A DNA stretch of 64,000 nt from Streptomyces sp. T12 (GCF_028736035.1 NZ_CP117866.1:8411001-8475000); one strand, 5' to 3'. Positions 16,694-25,733 are shown, numbered from the stretch's first letter. A program made the numbers and translations. Notes: generated by a model from the sequence alone, not told the origin.

Positions 16694-17376
16694 GCGAACT
16701 CTTCGACCTGCCCAGCGACCTGCAGAACAGCTACTTCGGACTGGTCGCCCTGCACTTGCGCGAGGCACTGGTCCCGGTGCTCGCCGGGCTGCTCGTGGCC
16801 CTGCCCGTCGCCCAGCTGTGCGTGCGGGTGCGCTGGCTGTACGCGCCCGTGCTGTGGGTGACGACCGTGCTGTACGCGATTCCCTCGCTCGCCTTCTTCG
16901 TCATCCTCATCGACTACACCGGTCTGAGCGAGCTCACGGTGATGATCCCGTTGGCCGTCTACAGCCTGGTGGTGCTGGTCCCGGCGATCGTGGACGGTGT
17001 GCGGTCGGTGCCCCAGGAGACACTGGCCGCCGCCACCGCCATGGGCTTCGGGCCCGTACGGCGCTATGTCCAGGTGCAGTTGCCGATCGCGGCGCCCGCG
17101 ATCATCGCCGGACTGCGGGTGGCGTCCGTGTCGAGCATCTCGCTCGTCAGCGTCGGCATGCTGATCGGCAACGAGGGGGCCCTCGGCAACCTGCTCAACA
17201 GCGGCCTGATCTACAACCAGCCACGCCTGATCTGGCTCTCCGTGGTGGGAACGGCCGTCCTCGCCCTGCTCGTGGACGCCGCGCTGATCGGCCTCCGCGT
17301 GCTGCTGACACCCTGGATGCCGCGCGGCACCCGCAAGAACGCCCGCACGCTCGTCGTGAAGGAGGCCGCCCGGTGA
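16690..17376 (+). CDS. Osmoprotectant ABC transporter permease 1
   Basis: A 228-residue BPD-type permease with about five to six membrane helices. It has the ABC-interaction loop in ETLAAATAMGFGPVRRYVQV and the family's conserved YAIPSLAFF and LISVGMLIGNEGALGNLL-like segments, as in OpuCB/OpuCD and ProW. The ATG overlaps the ATPase stop and its own stop overlaps the next gene (GTGA), so all three subunits are translationally coupled. Confidence 0.9.
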   Translation: MSELFDLPSDLQNSYFGLVALHLREALVPVLAGLLVALPVAQLCVRVRWLYAPVLWVTTVLYAIPSLAFFVILIDYTGLSELTVMIPLAVYSLVVLVPAIVDGVRSVPQETLAAATAMGFGPVRRYVQVQLPIAAPAIIAGLRVASVSSISLVSVGMLIGNEGALGNLLNSGLIYNQPRLIWLSVVGTAVLALLVDAALIGLRVLLTPWMPRGTRKNARTLVVKEAAR

Positions 17377-18041
17377 ACGTACTGAACTTCATCAACTCCT
17401 TCTTCAGCGACAACACCCACTGGCAGGGCTACGACGGCATCCCGGCGCGGGTCGGGGAGCACATCGAGTACACGCTGCTGGCCCTCGGCATCGCCGCCGC
17501 CGTCGGACTGCCGATCGGGCTGCTCACGGGCCACACCGGGCGCGGCGGCAACGCGCTCGCGCTCATCGCCACCTCCGCCCGGGCGCTGCCCAGCTTCGGC
17601 CTGATGGTGCTGATGTTCATCCTGCTGGGCCTGGGCATGGCCCCCGTCATGATCCCGCTGGTCGTGCTCGCCATCCCGCCCATCCTCGTCACCACCTACG
17701 AGGCGATGCGCTCCGTCGACCCCGCGCCGGTGGACGCCGCTCGCGGCATGGGCATGGCCGAGACCGCGGTCCTGTTCCGGGTCGAACTGCCCGTCGCCCT
17801 CCCGCTGATCCTCAGCGGCCTGCGCTCGGCGGCCATCCAGATCGTCTCGACGGCCACCATCGCCGCGTACGTCAGCTTCGGCGGTCTCGGCCGCTACATC
17901 ATCGACGGCCTCTACCAGAGGAACTACGAGAAGGTGGTGGGCGGCGCCACCCTCGTCGCCGCCATGGCGCTGACTACGCTCGCGGTGTTCTGGGTACTGG
18001 GCCGGCTCGCGGTGTCGCCGGGGGTGCGCAGGCACAACTAG
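17373..18041 (+). CDS. Osmoprotectant ABC transporter permease 2
   Basis: A 222-residue second permease of the OpuCB/OpuCD family. It has about five helices, the segment ARALPSFGLMVLMFILLGLG, and the EAA-type loop VDAARGMGMAETAVLFRVELP. GTG at 17373 overlaps the upstream stop. It probably forms a heterodimer with the first permease. No binding-protein gene follows directly; the likely one is at 23182, beyond RidA and the first conservon. Confidence 0.9.
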   Translation: MNVLNFINSFFSDNTHWQGYDGIPARVGEHIEYTLLALGIAAAVGLPIGLLTGHTGRGGNALALIATSARALPSFGLMVLMFILLGLGMAPVMIPLVVLAIPPILVTTYEAMRSVDPAPVDAARGMGMAETAVLFRVELPVALPLILSGLRSAAIQIVSTATIAAYVSFGGLGRYIIDGLYQRNYEKVVGGATLVAAMALTTLAVFWVLGRLAVSPGVRRHN

Positions 18042-18042
18042 G

Positions 18043-18100
18043 GCCTGCCGTTTGGATCATGCCGACGTCGCGAGGCCGAACGACAGGCCGTAGGGCCTGT
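18043..18100. terminator. Terminator with alternative hairpins after the ABC operon
   Basis: A perfect 7-bp stem with a 4-nt loop lies at 18083-18100 (acaggcc/ggcctgt). The left arm of that hairpin can instead pair with 18043-18053 (one mismatch over 11), giving a larger alternative structure. It sits between the convergent permease and RidA genes and probably serves both. Confidence 0.6.
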
Positions 18101-18110
18101 CTGACAATTC

Positions 18111-18527
18111 CTAGCGGGACGGGGACGGTCGTACGGCGACCGCGTCCACCTCGAACAGCATCCCGGGCAGTGCGAGCGAGGCGACGCCGCTCAGGGTCTG
18201 GGCGGGCAGGCGGTCGCCGAAGCGGGCGTGCAGCGCCTTGCCGAGTTCCTCCAGTTTGCCGGGGTCGTGGTCGACGATGAACGTGCCGAGACGGACCACG
18301 TGTTCATAGCCGAGGCCGACGCCTTCCAGTGCCGACCGCAGCCGGTCGAAGGCCAGGTCCACCTGGGCCGCGAAGTCACCGGGCACGGGTGCTCCGGTGG
18401 GGTCGGAGGCGTACTGGCCGCCGATGAAGACGAGTTCGCCGGGCGCCGACACGGCGTGGCTGTAGCCGAACGGCGTCGGGTCGTGCAGGGCGTGCGGGTT
18501 GGTGATGGTGCGCTCGTCGAGGCTCAT
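18111..18527 (-). CDS. RidA/YjgF-family protein
   Basis: About 138 residues from the ATG at 18527; an in-frame ATG at 18560 would add 11 residues. Family features are GELVFIGGQYASDPTG, an internal QVDLAFDRLRSALEGVG helix and the C-terminal LALPGMLFEVDAVAV. RidA members hydrolyse reactive enamine/imine intermediates, usually through an Arg near the C-terminus. The Arg in a C-terminal ...IEIEAIA-like strand is not obvious here, so this may be a Rid subgroup with a different activity. Confidence 0.82.
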   Translation of the reverse strand: MSLDERTITNPHALHDPTPFGYSHAVSAPGELVFIGGQYASDPTGAPVPGDFAAQVDLAFDRLRSALEGVGLGYEHVVRLGTFIVDHDPGKLEELGKALHARFGDRLPAQTLSGVASLALPGMLFEVDAVAVRPSPSR

Positions 18528-18573
18528 GGCTGATGCCAACGCCCGTGCGCGCACGGGCATTCCGCGTCCGCCG

Positions 18574-19203
18574 TCAGCCCTCCGTGCGCGCCAGCGCCAG
18601 TTCCAGGACGACGAGGAGGGCGTCCCGCACCGAGCCGCGCTCGCGGGCGTCGAAGACGACGACCGGGACGCCGTCGGTGACGTCGAGCGCCCAGCGGACC
18701 TCGTCCAGGGTGTGCTCGACCTTGCCGTCGAAGGCGTTGACGGCGACCGCGAAGGGGATGGCCCTGTGCTCGAAGTAGTCGACGGCGGCGTAGCAGTCGT
18801 CGAGCCGGCGGGTGTCGACGATGACCAGCCCGCCGACCGCGCCCTCGACGATGTCGTCCCACATGAAGCCGAACCGCTCCTGGCCCGGTGTGCCGAACAG
18901 ATACAGCTTCAGGGTGGGGTCGATGGTGATGCAGCCGAAGTCCATGGCCACGGTGGTCGTGGTCTTGCGCGGTGTGTGGCTGAGGTCGTCCACGCCCGCC
19001 GCGACCTCCGTGATGGCCGCCTCGGTGGTCAGCGGCTCGATCTCGGATATCGAGCCCACGGTGGTGGTCTTGCCCACGCCGAAGCCGCCCGCGATCACCA
19101 TCTTGACCGGCAGCGGCGGTCGTACGGTGGCCGCCTGCGCGGCTGGCGCGCCTGGGGGTCCCCCCGGCCGGAGGCTGGGGGAGGCCGGTTCAGTCGTCGT
19201 CAC
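18574..19203 (-). CDS. Conservon 1 Ras-like GTPase (CvnD-type)
   Basis: A 209-residue small G protein. The P-loop GGFGVGKTT is near residue 43 and the switch II motif is FGTPGQERFGFMW. The usual NKxD is replaced by NAFDGK, as in conservon GTPases. The N-terminal Pro/Ala-rich extension is encoded partly by a dispersed repeat (19153-19183). GTG at 19203 overlaps the upstream stop (GTGA). It is the last gene of a kinase/roadblock/DUF742/GTPase operon; such proteins form a membrane complex likened to eukaryotic GPCR-G-protein systems and act on development or antibiotic production in Streptomyces. Confidence 0.9.
   Translation of the reverse strand: MTTTEPASPSLRPGGPPGAPAAQAATVRPPLPVKMVIAGGFGVGKTTTVGSISEIEPLTTEAAITEVAAGVDDLSHTPRKTTTTVAMDFGCITIDPTLKLYLFGTPGQERFGFMWDDIVEGAVGGLVIVDTRRLDDCYAAVDYFEHRAIPFAVAVNAFDGKVEHTLDEVRWALDVTDGVPVVVFDARERGSVRDALLVVLELALARTEG
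19153..19183 (-). repeat. Dispersed palindromic C-run/G-run repeat, copy C (short core)
   Basis: Shares the ctccccca and ggggggaccccca ends of copies A and B, but has a shorter central core. It is in the opposite orientation to A and B and encodes PSLRPGGPPGAP in the GTPase N-terminus. Confidence 0.65.
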
Positions 19204-19631
19204 GGAGTGACCCCTCGTGAGTCGGGGATGGCGCGCAGGCCGTCGATGACCCTGCGCAGTACGGATGCGTCGTGGACGATGCCGGAGTCGGGCACGTGCA
19301 CCGTCAACTGCCCCGCGGCGCGCAGGTCCTCGGCGAGGACGCGCACCACGTTGAGGTGCAGCCGCAGCCGGGCCGCGATCTCCGCGATGGACTGCGGCAG
19401 CCGGCATACGGCGACGATGTCGTGCTGCTCGAAGGCCAGCCGGTCGAGCGCGTCGATCCCCTCGGTGGTGGCCACCACCTGGGTCTCGACGGGCATCGAC
19501 CGGCCGTCGGCGTCGGCCGCCACCCGGCCGGCGGTGACCAGGAACGGCCGTACGGCGGGGGCGGGGCCGACCGGGGCCGGTCCGTCAGGGTCCGGTCCGT
19601 CAGGGTCCGGCGGTGGGATGCCGTCCGCCAT
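19200..19631 (-). CDS. Conservon 1 DUF742 protein (CvnC-type)
   Basis: A 143-residue DUF742 protein with a winged-helix-like core. The N-terminus carries a Pro/Asp/Gly repeat from two perfect 15-bp units. RPFLVTAGR opens the domain; LPQSIAEIAARLRLHLNVVRVL and LTVHVP follow. In conservons this protein binds the GTPase and the roadblock protein. The start ATG at 19631 lies 60 bp after the roadblock stop. Confidence 0.88.
   Translation of the reverse strand: MADGIPPPDPDGPDPDGPAPVGPAPAVRPFLVTAGRVAADADGRSMPVETQVVATTEGIDALDRLAFEQHDIVAVCRLPQSIAEIAARLRLHLNVVRVLAEDLRAAGQLTVHVPDSGIVHDASVLRRVIDGLRAIPDSRGVTP
19581..19610. repeat. Two perfect tandem 15-bp units in the DUF742 gene
   Basis: tccgtcagggtccgg occurs at 19581-19595 and again at 19596-19610. 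It encodes a duplicated Pro-Asp-Pro-Asp-Gly unit. Confidence 0.95.
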
Positions 19632-19691
19632 GGGCTTGTCCGTCCTCCTCGACCGGGTGCCTTGTCCTTCCCGGCTCTCTTCCCGGCCCGG

Positions 19692-20168
19692 TCAGCGGGC
19701 CGACGCGGCGCCGACGCTGTTCTTCAGCTCCAGCACGAGCTGCGGGCTGAGGGCGGACCCGGCGCGGTTGGCGAACACGGTCATCTCGTAGGCGATGTTG
19801 CCCAGCTTGGCCTCCTTGTCGGTGACCACGCCGAGCACGGCGCCGCTGCCGATCGCGGAGACCAGGACGTGGCCGCCCTCCAGGTCGATGATGACCTTGT
19901 TGAGGCCGCCGAGGCCGTAGTTGCCGGAGGCACCGGCGGCCAGGCTGGTGATGCCGGAGACGATCGCGGCGAGCCGCTCGGAGTCGGCGTGCTCACGCAG
20001 TTCGGAGACGGCGATGAGCAGGCCGTCGGACGAGACGGCGATGGCGTCCACGACACCGGCCGTCTCCTTCGCGAAGCGATTCAGCAGCCAGGTGAAGTCG
20101 GCTGCGGCGGCCTGCAGTTCGGCCTGTGTGGTGCCTCCCGCCGGGGTGCCACCTGTCGACGTGCTCAC
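19692..20168 (-). CDS. Conservon 1 roadblock/LC7 protein (CvnB-type)
   Basis: A 158-residue roadblock/LC7-fold protein: FTWLLNRFAKETAGVVDAI, VSSDGLLIAVS, and the central GGLNKVIIDLEGGHVLVSAI strands. In conservons it is thought to act as a scaffold or GTPase-activating partner for the Ras-like protein. The ATG at 20168 overlaps the kinase stop (ATGA). Confidence 0.9.
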   Translation of the reverse strand: MSTSTGGTPAGGTTQAELQAAAADFTWLLNRFAKETAGVVDAIAVSSDGLLIAVSELREHADSERLAAIVSGITSLAAGASGNYGLGGLNKVIIDLEGGHVLVSAIGSGAVLGVVTDKEAKLGNIAYEMTVFANRAGSALSPQLVLELKNSVGAASAR

Positions 20169-22876
20169 TGCTCCGCTCCTTCCGGGGGGTCGTTCTGGTC
20201 TTGCGTAGGGGGGGTTGGGTGTGGGGCTGGGGCGGAGGGGTCTCCGGTGCCGGCGGTCCTGGCGGTGCCGGTGGTGTCGCCGCGTCGGCTGTCGCGGTGC
20301 GCGCGTTCCACAGCGGCCTCGAACTCGTCGAGCGCGGTCCGCACGGCCTCGGCGTCCACGGTACGCACGGCCTGCCGCAGCGCCGCCTGCGGGGCGGAGG
20401 CGGCGGTCGTACGCAGGGTCGCACCGCGGACGCGGCGACGCAGGGGGCGGGAGGCGGCGGCTTCACCGGAGGCTTCACCGGCGGCCGGGGGAGCCGCGGG
20501 CGTCGTGCCGGGCCGGGCCGTGGCGACGGACGGGTCCGGCTGGTCGGCCCGGGCGTGATCCGCGGGTGCCTCGTCCAGCTGGGACCCGGAGAGGGGTGCC
20601 GTGTTCCCGTCCGCCGGCAGGGCCGCCGACCGCGCCGTACCGCCCGGGGCGGCACCCCGCTGGGAGACCCGGCGGGGGAGAGGCCGCGGCCCATCGCCGT
20701 CCGCGCCGTCGCCCGCCGGTACGGCGTCTGCCTGTGCGGCGGCCGGCCGCCGGGGCCCGGAGGCAGGGGCCGACAGGGTGGCGGCGCCGGGCACCGGGCC
20801 GGTGGCCGCGGCCACATGGCCGGCACCGTCCATCTTCGGCCCGCCGGAGGAGGGCTGCGCGGTCGCCCCCGCCTCAGTACCGCCGGCGATCGCCGCCAGC
20901 GCCGCCGTGGCCATGGACCCCGTGGTGCTCCCCGTCACCAGCAGCGACGACGGCACCGTCACCTCGGCCGTCAGGCCGCCGCCCGGTGTGCGCGACAGGG
21001 TGACCGCGATCTCCCAGCGGCGGGCCAGCGTGCCGACCACGAACAGGCCCAGGACCTTGGTCGGTACGAGGTCCAGTCGCTCGCGGCGGATGAGGCGGGC
21101 GTTCTCCTCGTCGAGGCGTTCGGGGCTCATGCCCAGGCCGTGGTCGGTGACGACGATCACCGCGCTGTCGTGCTCGCCGTCCGCCACCGTCACCTCGACG
21201 GGGCGGCCCTCCGGCGAGAACGACACCGCGTTCTCCAGGAGTTCGGCCACCATCAGCGTCAGGTCGCCGATGACCTCCGGCTCCACCACGACCTCGGTCC
21301 GTGCGCGCAGTTCCACCCGCTGGTAGCCCTCGATCTGGCCGAGCGAGGCGCGTACGACGTTGGTGAGCGCGAGGGGCCCGGTGTCGAGGACCGCCTCGTG
21401 GATGCCGGCGAGCAGCATCAGACTGTCGGCGTTGCGGCGCAGCCGGACCGCGATGTGGTCGATGGAGTAGAGGCGCTCCAGGAGCGCGGGGTCCGTCTCG
21501 CCCCGCTCCACCGCGTCGATCAGAGACAGCTGACGTGTCGTCAGGTTGCTGACCCTGCGGCCCACGTTGCCGAACATCTCCGCCGTGTTGCGCCGGCTGA
21601 GCACCTGCCGCTCCAGCAGCGCGACCGCCGTGGTCTGCACCTGGTTGAACGCCTCGGCGAGTTCGCCGATCTCGTCGCGCGCCATGACCGGCAGCTCGTG
21701 CAGCCGCGGCGGACCGTCGTCCTCGGCGTCGTCGTCGGCCACCCGGGCCAGCTCGCGCTTGGCGACCCCGGCGACCTGCCGTGCCGCACCCGTGAGGGCC
21801 TGCACCGGGCGGACCACCGAGCGGCGCACGAGCATCGCGAGGACCAGCCAGAGGGCGAAGCCGAACAGGGCGAGCCCCAGCAGCAGGAGCGCGCGCAACG
21901 CCGCCGTCTCGGAGGCGCTGTCCGCCTGGTCGGCGATCTCGTCGATGAGCGAGGTGGTGATCGACAGCCGGGTCTTGGCCTGGTCACGGTAGGCGCCGTA
22001 GGAGTCGAGTGCCTCCGCGAGCGACGTGCGGACCTCGGCGGGCGACCCGGCCTGCACCGCGCCCGGGTCGATCTGCAGCTCGGCGTACTGCCGGCTGATG
22101 GTGGTCTGCGCTTGGGTGTACTTGATTCCGTCGAGCGTGCGGGCCTGAGCCTCGGTGGCGAACCGGGCGAAGCGTTCGGCCTGGTGGGTGTACTCGTCGT
22201 AGGCGCCGATCGCGCCGATGAACTCGATGAGCGCGTTGGAGTCACCCGTCGACGCGGAGAACACGCCGGTCTCGAAGGCGCTGTGCGCGGCGCCCGCGCG
22301 CAGGAGTGAGTCGAGCAGGTTGCCGGTGAAGGTGGTCGCGAGATCGGGGTTGCGGTCCAGCCCGAGGCCGTCGATCAGTCCCTGCGCGGCATGGGTGTAC
22401 GCGGGGTCGATGTTGGCGGCGGGCAGATACCCCCGCTGGACGGTTTCGCGCAGGCTGCTCAGGCTCTCGACCGTCTTCAGGGCCTGCGCCTCGGTCTCCG
22501 GAAGCCGGTCCCCGAACGCGTCGCGTACGCGCTCGACCTGGGCGTTCACCATGGACTGCGCCGTGCGGTAGGCGGCGGGCGAGGGCGCACCGCCCTCGGC
22601 GGCCTCGTGCCGTACGGAGAGCAGGACGGCCTGCTGGTGCTCGGCGGCCAGCCGGTCGACCAGCGTCGCGACCTCGACGCTCTCCCGGACCAGCCGGGCG
22701 GCGTCCGCGGCGTTGCGCGACTGCGCGGTCTGGTCGGCGATGAGGTAGGCGAGGAGAGCCACGACCACGGTCAGGGGCACACCGACCAGAAGGTTGAGCT
22801 TGCGCCGGAACGGCCAGCGGTCGGCGAAGCCACGTATACGACGCGGACGGGGCACGCCCACTTCACGAGTGGCCAC
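20165..22876 (-). CDS. Conservon 1 sensor kinase-like membrane protein (CvnA-type, nitrate/nitrite-sensor-like domain)
   Basis: A 903-residue protein. A membrane helix (about 29-48) precedes a helical extracytoplasmic domain (to about 345) resembling NIT-type sensors; a second helix (about 345-365) and HAMP follow. The HATPase domain (about 510-640) has the N box ELLENAVSFSPEG and VTDHGLGMS. No standard DHp histidine motif (H-E-L-R-T-P) is seen, as is usual in CvnA proteins. The C-terminal 250 residues are Pro/Ala/Arg-rich and probably disordered. The start is GTG at 22876. It heads the conservon and is divergent from the osmoprotectant-binding protein. Confidence 0.88.
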   Translation of the reverse strand: MATREVGVPRPRRIRGFADRWPFRRKLNLLVGVPLTVVVALLAYLIADQTAQSRNAADAARLVRESVEVATLVDRLAAEHQQAVLLSVRHEAAEGGAPSPAAYRTAQSMVNAQVERVRDAFGDRLPETEAQALKTVESLSSLRETVQRGYLPAANIDPAYTHAAQGLIDGLGLDRNPDLATTFTGNLLDSLLRAGAAHSAFETGVFSASTGDSNALIEFIGAIGAYDEYTHQAERFARFATEAQARTLDGIKYTQAQTTISRQYAELQIDPGAVQAGSPAEVRTSLAEALDSYGAYRDQAKTRLSITTSLIDEIADQADSASETAALRALLLLGLALFGFALWLVLAMLVRRSVVRPVQALTGAARQVAGVAKRELARVADDDAEDDGPPRLHELPVMARDEIGELAEAFNQVQTTAVALLERQVLSRRNTAEMFGNVGRRVSNLTTRQLSLIDAVERGETDPALLERLYSIDHIAVRLRRNADSLMLLAGIHEAVLDTGPLALTNVVRASLGQIEGYQRVELRARTEVVVEPEVIGDLTLMVAELLENAVSFSPEGRPVEVTVADGEHDSAVIVVTDHGLGMSPERLDEENARLIRRERLDLVPTKVLGLFVVGTLARRWEIAVTLSRTPGGGLTAEVTVPSSLLVTGSTTGSMATAALAAIAGGTEAGATAQPSSGGPKMDGAGHVAAATGPVPGAATLSAPASGPRRPAAAQADAVPAGDGADGDGPRPLPRRVSQRGAAPGGTARSAALPADGNTAPLSGSQLDEAPADHARADQPDPSVATARPGTTPAAPPAAGEASGEAAASRPLRRRVRGATLRTTAASAPQAALRQAVRTVDAEAVRTALDEFEAAVERAHRDSRRGDTTGTARTAGTGDPSAPAPHPTPPTQDQNDPPEGAEQ

Positions 22877-23181
22877 CCAGCCTCCTTCGTCGGCGTCACA
22901 CGGCGCGCGAAGGTCGCACGTGACCGTTGTTGATCGAGTATGAAACGGCTTTCTGCGGGGACGGTACCGCCCCTGGATCTCCGTGACCGGAACTGTACGT
23001 CAAGAATCCGTTACGACCCCCTGCACCCCAACCGTCCCGCCTTCACATCAGCGCGCAACTGCCCGTTACCTTCCGATTTTTGAGGCCAATCGGTGACCTG
23101 GCCGCACTTGACTGACCGAGAACCCGCTGGATTGGATCAGTGGAAGAGCTCTCCCAACCCCCTGAATCCGGAACGGGAATC
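22877..23181. other. Divergent intergenic region between conservon 1 and the osmoprotectant-binding protein
   Basis: This 305-bp gap has no gene. It is less GC-rich than its surroundings, as expected for back-to-back promoters. On the plus strand a plausible promoter is ttgact (23108-23113), 18 bp, ttggat (23132-23137), which would give a leader of roughly 40 nt before the GTG at 23182. No clear riboswitch or operator palindrome is seen. Confidence 0.4.
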
Positions 23182-24138
23182 GTGACTTTCACCGCCTCAC
23201 GCAGCAGGTCCCTCAGGAACCATCCCGGCGCGGCCGCCGTCGCGCTCGCCGCCACGGCGGCGCTGCTGGCGGGATGTTCCTCCTCCGACGACAAGTCCGA
23301 CCCGCTCGCCGAGGACGGAGCGAGCGGCGACACCGTGGTCGTCGGCTCGAACAACTTCGCCGAGAGCATCCTGCTCGCCGACATCTACGGCGAGGCCCTG
23401 AAGGCGAAGGGCGTCAAGGTCACCTACAAGCCCAACATCGGCAGCCGCGAGACGACCTACGGCCTGCTGAAGAACGGCTCCGTCACGGTCCTGCCGGAGT
23501 ACAACGGCTCGCTGCTCGCCTACCTCGATGCGAAGGCGGAGCAGAAGTCGGCCGACGCCGTGAACGCCGCGGTGAAGACCAAGCTGGACTCCACGCTGAC
23601 GCTGCTGGAGTCCTCGCCGGCCGAGAACAAGGACTCCGTCAGCGTCAACGCCGAGACGGCGAAGAAGTACAAGCTGACCTCCGAGTCCAGCCTCGAGGAC
23701 CTCAAGGACATCGCCCCGGACCTGGTGATCGGCGGTTCGCCCGAGTTCCAGACCCGGCAGCAGGGCCTGAAGGGCCTGGAGTCCGAGTACGGCCTGAAGT
23801 TCAAGTCCTTCAAGGCGCTGGACGCGGGCGGCCCGCTGACCCAGGCGGCGCTGACGAAGAACACCGTCCAGGCCGCGGACATCTTCACCACGGACCCGAC
23901 CATCGCCAAGGAGGGCTTCGTCGTCCTGAAGGACCCGAAGAACCTCTTCGGCTTCGCCAACGTGACCCCGCTGGTCTACAAGAGCGGCGTCTCCAAGGAG
24001 GGCGTCGCCGCGCTCAACGCGGTCTCGGCCAAGCTGGACACCAAGATGCTCCTTGACCTGGACTCCCAGGTCCAGTTGGAGAACAAGGACCCGCTGGACG
24101 TGGCCAAGGCCTGGCTGAAGTCGGCCGGTCTGGCCTGA
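23182..24138 (+). CDS. Osmoprotectant ABC transporter substrate-binding lipoprotein (OpuCC/OsmF-type)
   Basis: A 318-residue lipoprotein: signal peptide with lipobox LLAGC (Cys about residue 32), then the OpuAC-type fold starting VVVGSNNFAESILLADIYGE. It carries YKPNIGSRETTYGLLKNGSV and LPEYNGSLLAYL, typical of the glycine-betaine/choline/carnitine-binding QAT family. The GTG at 23182 is favoured over the in-frame ATG at 23140 because the signal peptide begins there. It has no transporter genes beside it and is the natural partner of the ATPase and permeases at 15518-18041. Confidence 0.9.
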   Translation: MTFTASRSRSLRNHPGAAAVALAATAALLAGCSSSDDKSDPLAEDGASGDTVVVGSNNFAESILLADIYGEALKAKGVKVTYKPNIGSRETTYGLLKNGSVTVLPEYNGSLLAYLDAKAEQKSADAVNAAVKTKLDSTLTLLESSPAENKDSVSVNAETAKKYKLTSESSLEDLKDIAPDLVIGGSPEFQTRQQGLKGLESEYGLKFKSFKALDAGGPLTQAALTKNTVQAADIFTTDPTIAKEGFVVLKDPKNLFGFANVTPLVYKSGVSKEGVAALNAVSAKLDTKMLLDLDSQVQLENKDPLDVAKAWLKSAGLA

Positions 24139-24184
24139 CCCGGTCTGGCCTGACCTGGTCCGGCCTTACCATCGGCAGACTCTC

Positions 24185-24218
24185 GCGGGGTTGTGACGGG
24201 TTCTCGTCACAACCCCGC
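24185..24218. terminator. Bidirectional terminator between convergent genes
   Basis: A perfect 14-bp stem (24185-24198 with 24205-24218) has a 6-nt loop. It lies between the binding-protein gene (ends 24138) and the convergent glycosidase gene (ends 24227). Confidence 0.85.
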
Positions 24219-24226
24219 TGTGCTGC

Positions 24227-25606
24227 TCAGTAGCCGACGTAGAAGGTGGCGTCCTGACGCTCGGTGGTCGTGGAGACCGGGTCGATGCGCAGAGCGTAGT
24301 CCGCGTGCCGGATGTAGCGGGTCGGGTTGTTGTACGAGCGGAACGACGCCCAGGAGGAGTCGGCGAGGCCGGCCGTCCGGTAGAAGGTCGCGTCCCCGGC
24401 GAACGTCGACGTGCCGTCGTTCTCGTCGAGGCGCAGGGCGTAGTTGTAGTGCCGCAGATAGCGGGTCGGGTAGTTGACCGACTGCAAGGACACGGCGGAG
24501 GAGTCGGCGAGGCCCGGCACCAGCTTCCACTGGGAGTCGGGGAACGGGTCGAAGGGGTACGCGTCGATCCGGCCCGCGAAGCCGCTGTGCCGTACGTAAC
24601 GCGCCGGGTAGTTGTACGACTTGAGCCGGTTCCAGGCGGGGGCGCCCCACTTGGCGATGAGGTTGTTGTACTCGGTCGAGGTGATCGGGTGGATGCCGCA
24701 GTGCTTGGAGTTGAGCGGCTGGGTGTAGAGCTTCTGATCGAGCGCCGTCCAGGTTCCGGAGGCCAGGTTGCTCGTCTGCCAGACGTAGAAGACACCGTTC
24801 GGCGTGTATGTGTCGCCCCAGAGGTACCACGTGTTGCTCGTCAGGGACTTGACCACCGTGGGGGCCTCGGTGCCCCCGTGGTTCACCGCCGTGCTGAACG
24901 GGGTGAAGCTGCCGGGGTTCAGGCTCGTCGAGCGGGCGCCGACCAGCGTGCCCGCGCGCTTGAAGTAGAGGTAGTTGACGCCGTTCACCCCGACGGTGAG
25001 GTTGCCGTCGATGACGTCGTAGCCGGGGTCGAAGAAGACCTGGGGGCTGGTCGTCGTACGGAAGTCGGTCGTGTAGCTGACCATGATGACGTTGTGGCCA
25101 CTGCTGTTCACCGACGAGTAGAGGATGCCGTACTGGCCGCGTGAGGCGTCCCAGAACGCCTCCGGCGCCCAGCTGTGCGTGTTGGTCATGTTGTGCAGCT
25201 TCAGCAGTCGGTAGCCGGTGAAGGTGCGCAGGTCTGCGGAGTCCCAGACGTGGATGTAGACGCTGTTGCGGGTCCAGTCCGTGCCGCTCAGGTCGGTCGC
25301 GAGGACGACGAACGTGCCGTCCTGCTTGCGCAGCAGGAACGGGTCGCGCAGACCGCCGGCGCCGAGGGTGGGGGTGGCGACGGGGGCGTTCTGGTTGAGC
25401 GGCGTCCACCGCAGGCCGTCGGTGCTGACGGCCAGATGGAGGTTGTAGTCCGCCTCCAGCATGGTGTTGGACTCGGTGAAGTAGACCATCGCGTACGCCG
25501 AGTCGGCTGCGTGGGCGGTTCCCGCGCCGAGGGACAGGGCGCCGGTCGCGGCGAGCGGGACGGTCGCGGCCATGCCGAGGATGTGTCTGCGGGAGGGGTG
25601 GGCCAT
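24227..25606 (-). CDS. Secreted GH43-like glycosidase with C-terminal AbfB (CBM42-like) arabinose-binding domain
   Basis: A 459-residue exported protein. The Tat-type signal SRRHILGMAA precedes an AHA-A cleavage region near residue 33. The N-terminal five-bladed-propeller-like domain (about 37-315) has GGLRDPFLLRKQDGTF and HSWAPEAFWD, as in GH43/DUF-type arabinanases. The C-terminal domain (about 325-459) has three beta-trefoil repeats with SYNYPARYVRH, NYPTRYLRHYNYALRL and NNPTRYIRHADYALRI, characteristic of CBM42. The likely target is arabinofuranose side chains of plant xylan. The gene is monocistronic and lies beside a decayed ROK gene. Confidence 0.85.
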   Translation of the reverse strand: MAHPSRRHILGMAATVPLAATGALSLGAGTAHAADSAYAMVYFTESNTMLEADYNLHLAVSTDGLRWTPLNQNAPVATPTLGAGGLRDPFLLRKQDGTFVVLATDLSGTDWTRNSVYIHVWDSADLRTFTGYRLLKLHNMTNTHSWAPEAFWDASRGQYGILYSSVNSSGHNVIMVSYTTDFRTTTSPQVFFDPGYDVIDGNLTVGVNGVNYLYFKRAGTLVGARSTSLNPGSFTPFSTAVNHGGTEAPTVVKSLTSNTWYLWGDTYTPNGVFYVWQTSNLASGTWTALDQKLYTQPLNSKHCGIHPITSTEYNNLIAKWGAPAWNRLKSYNYPARYVRHSGFAGRIDAYPFDPFPDSQWKLVPGLADSSAVSLQSVNYPTRYLRHYNYALRLDENDGTSTFAGDATFYRTAGLADSSWASFRSYNNPTRYIRHADYALRIDPVSTTTERQDATFYVGY

Positions 25607-25733
25607 GTGCTCTCCAGGGGGGTGCGGGCCTTCTGGTCGAGATGCCGAACGGTCACAACTGCCGAAATATCGAACGCAGTTCGGTGAATCGACCAGAAGC
25701 TAGGAGAGTGTGCGGTCCGCGTCAATCACATGG

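Noticed and set aside
22877..23181. A riboswitch ahead of the osmoprotectant-binding protein
   Set aside because: No conserved ykkC, glycine or c-di-AMP riboswitch core could be found in the short leader.
25607..25733. A small gene upstream of the GH43 gene
   Set aside because: Only the promoter region of the glycosidase; AT-richer and without a coding pattern.
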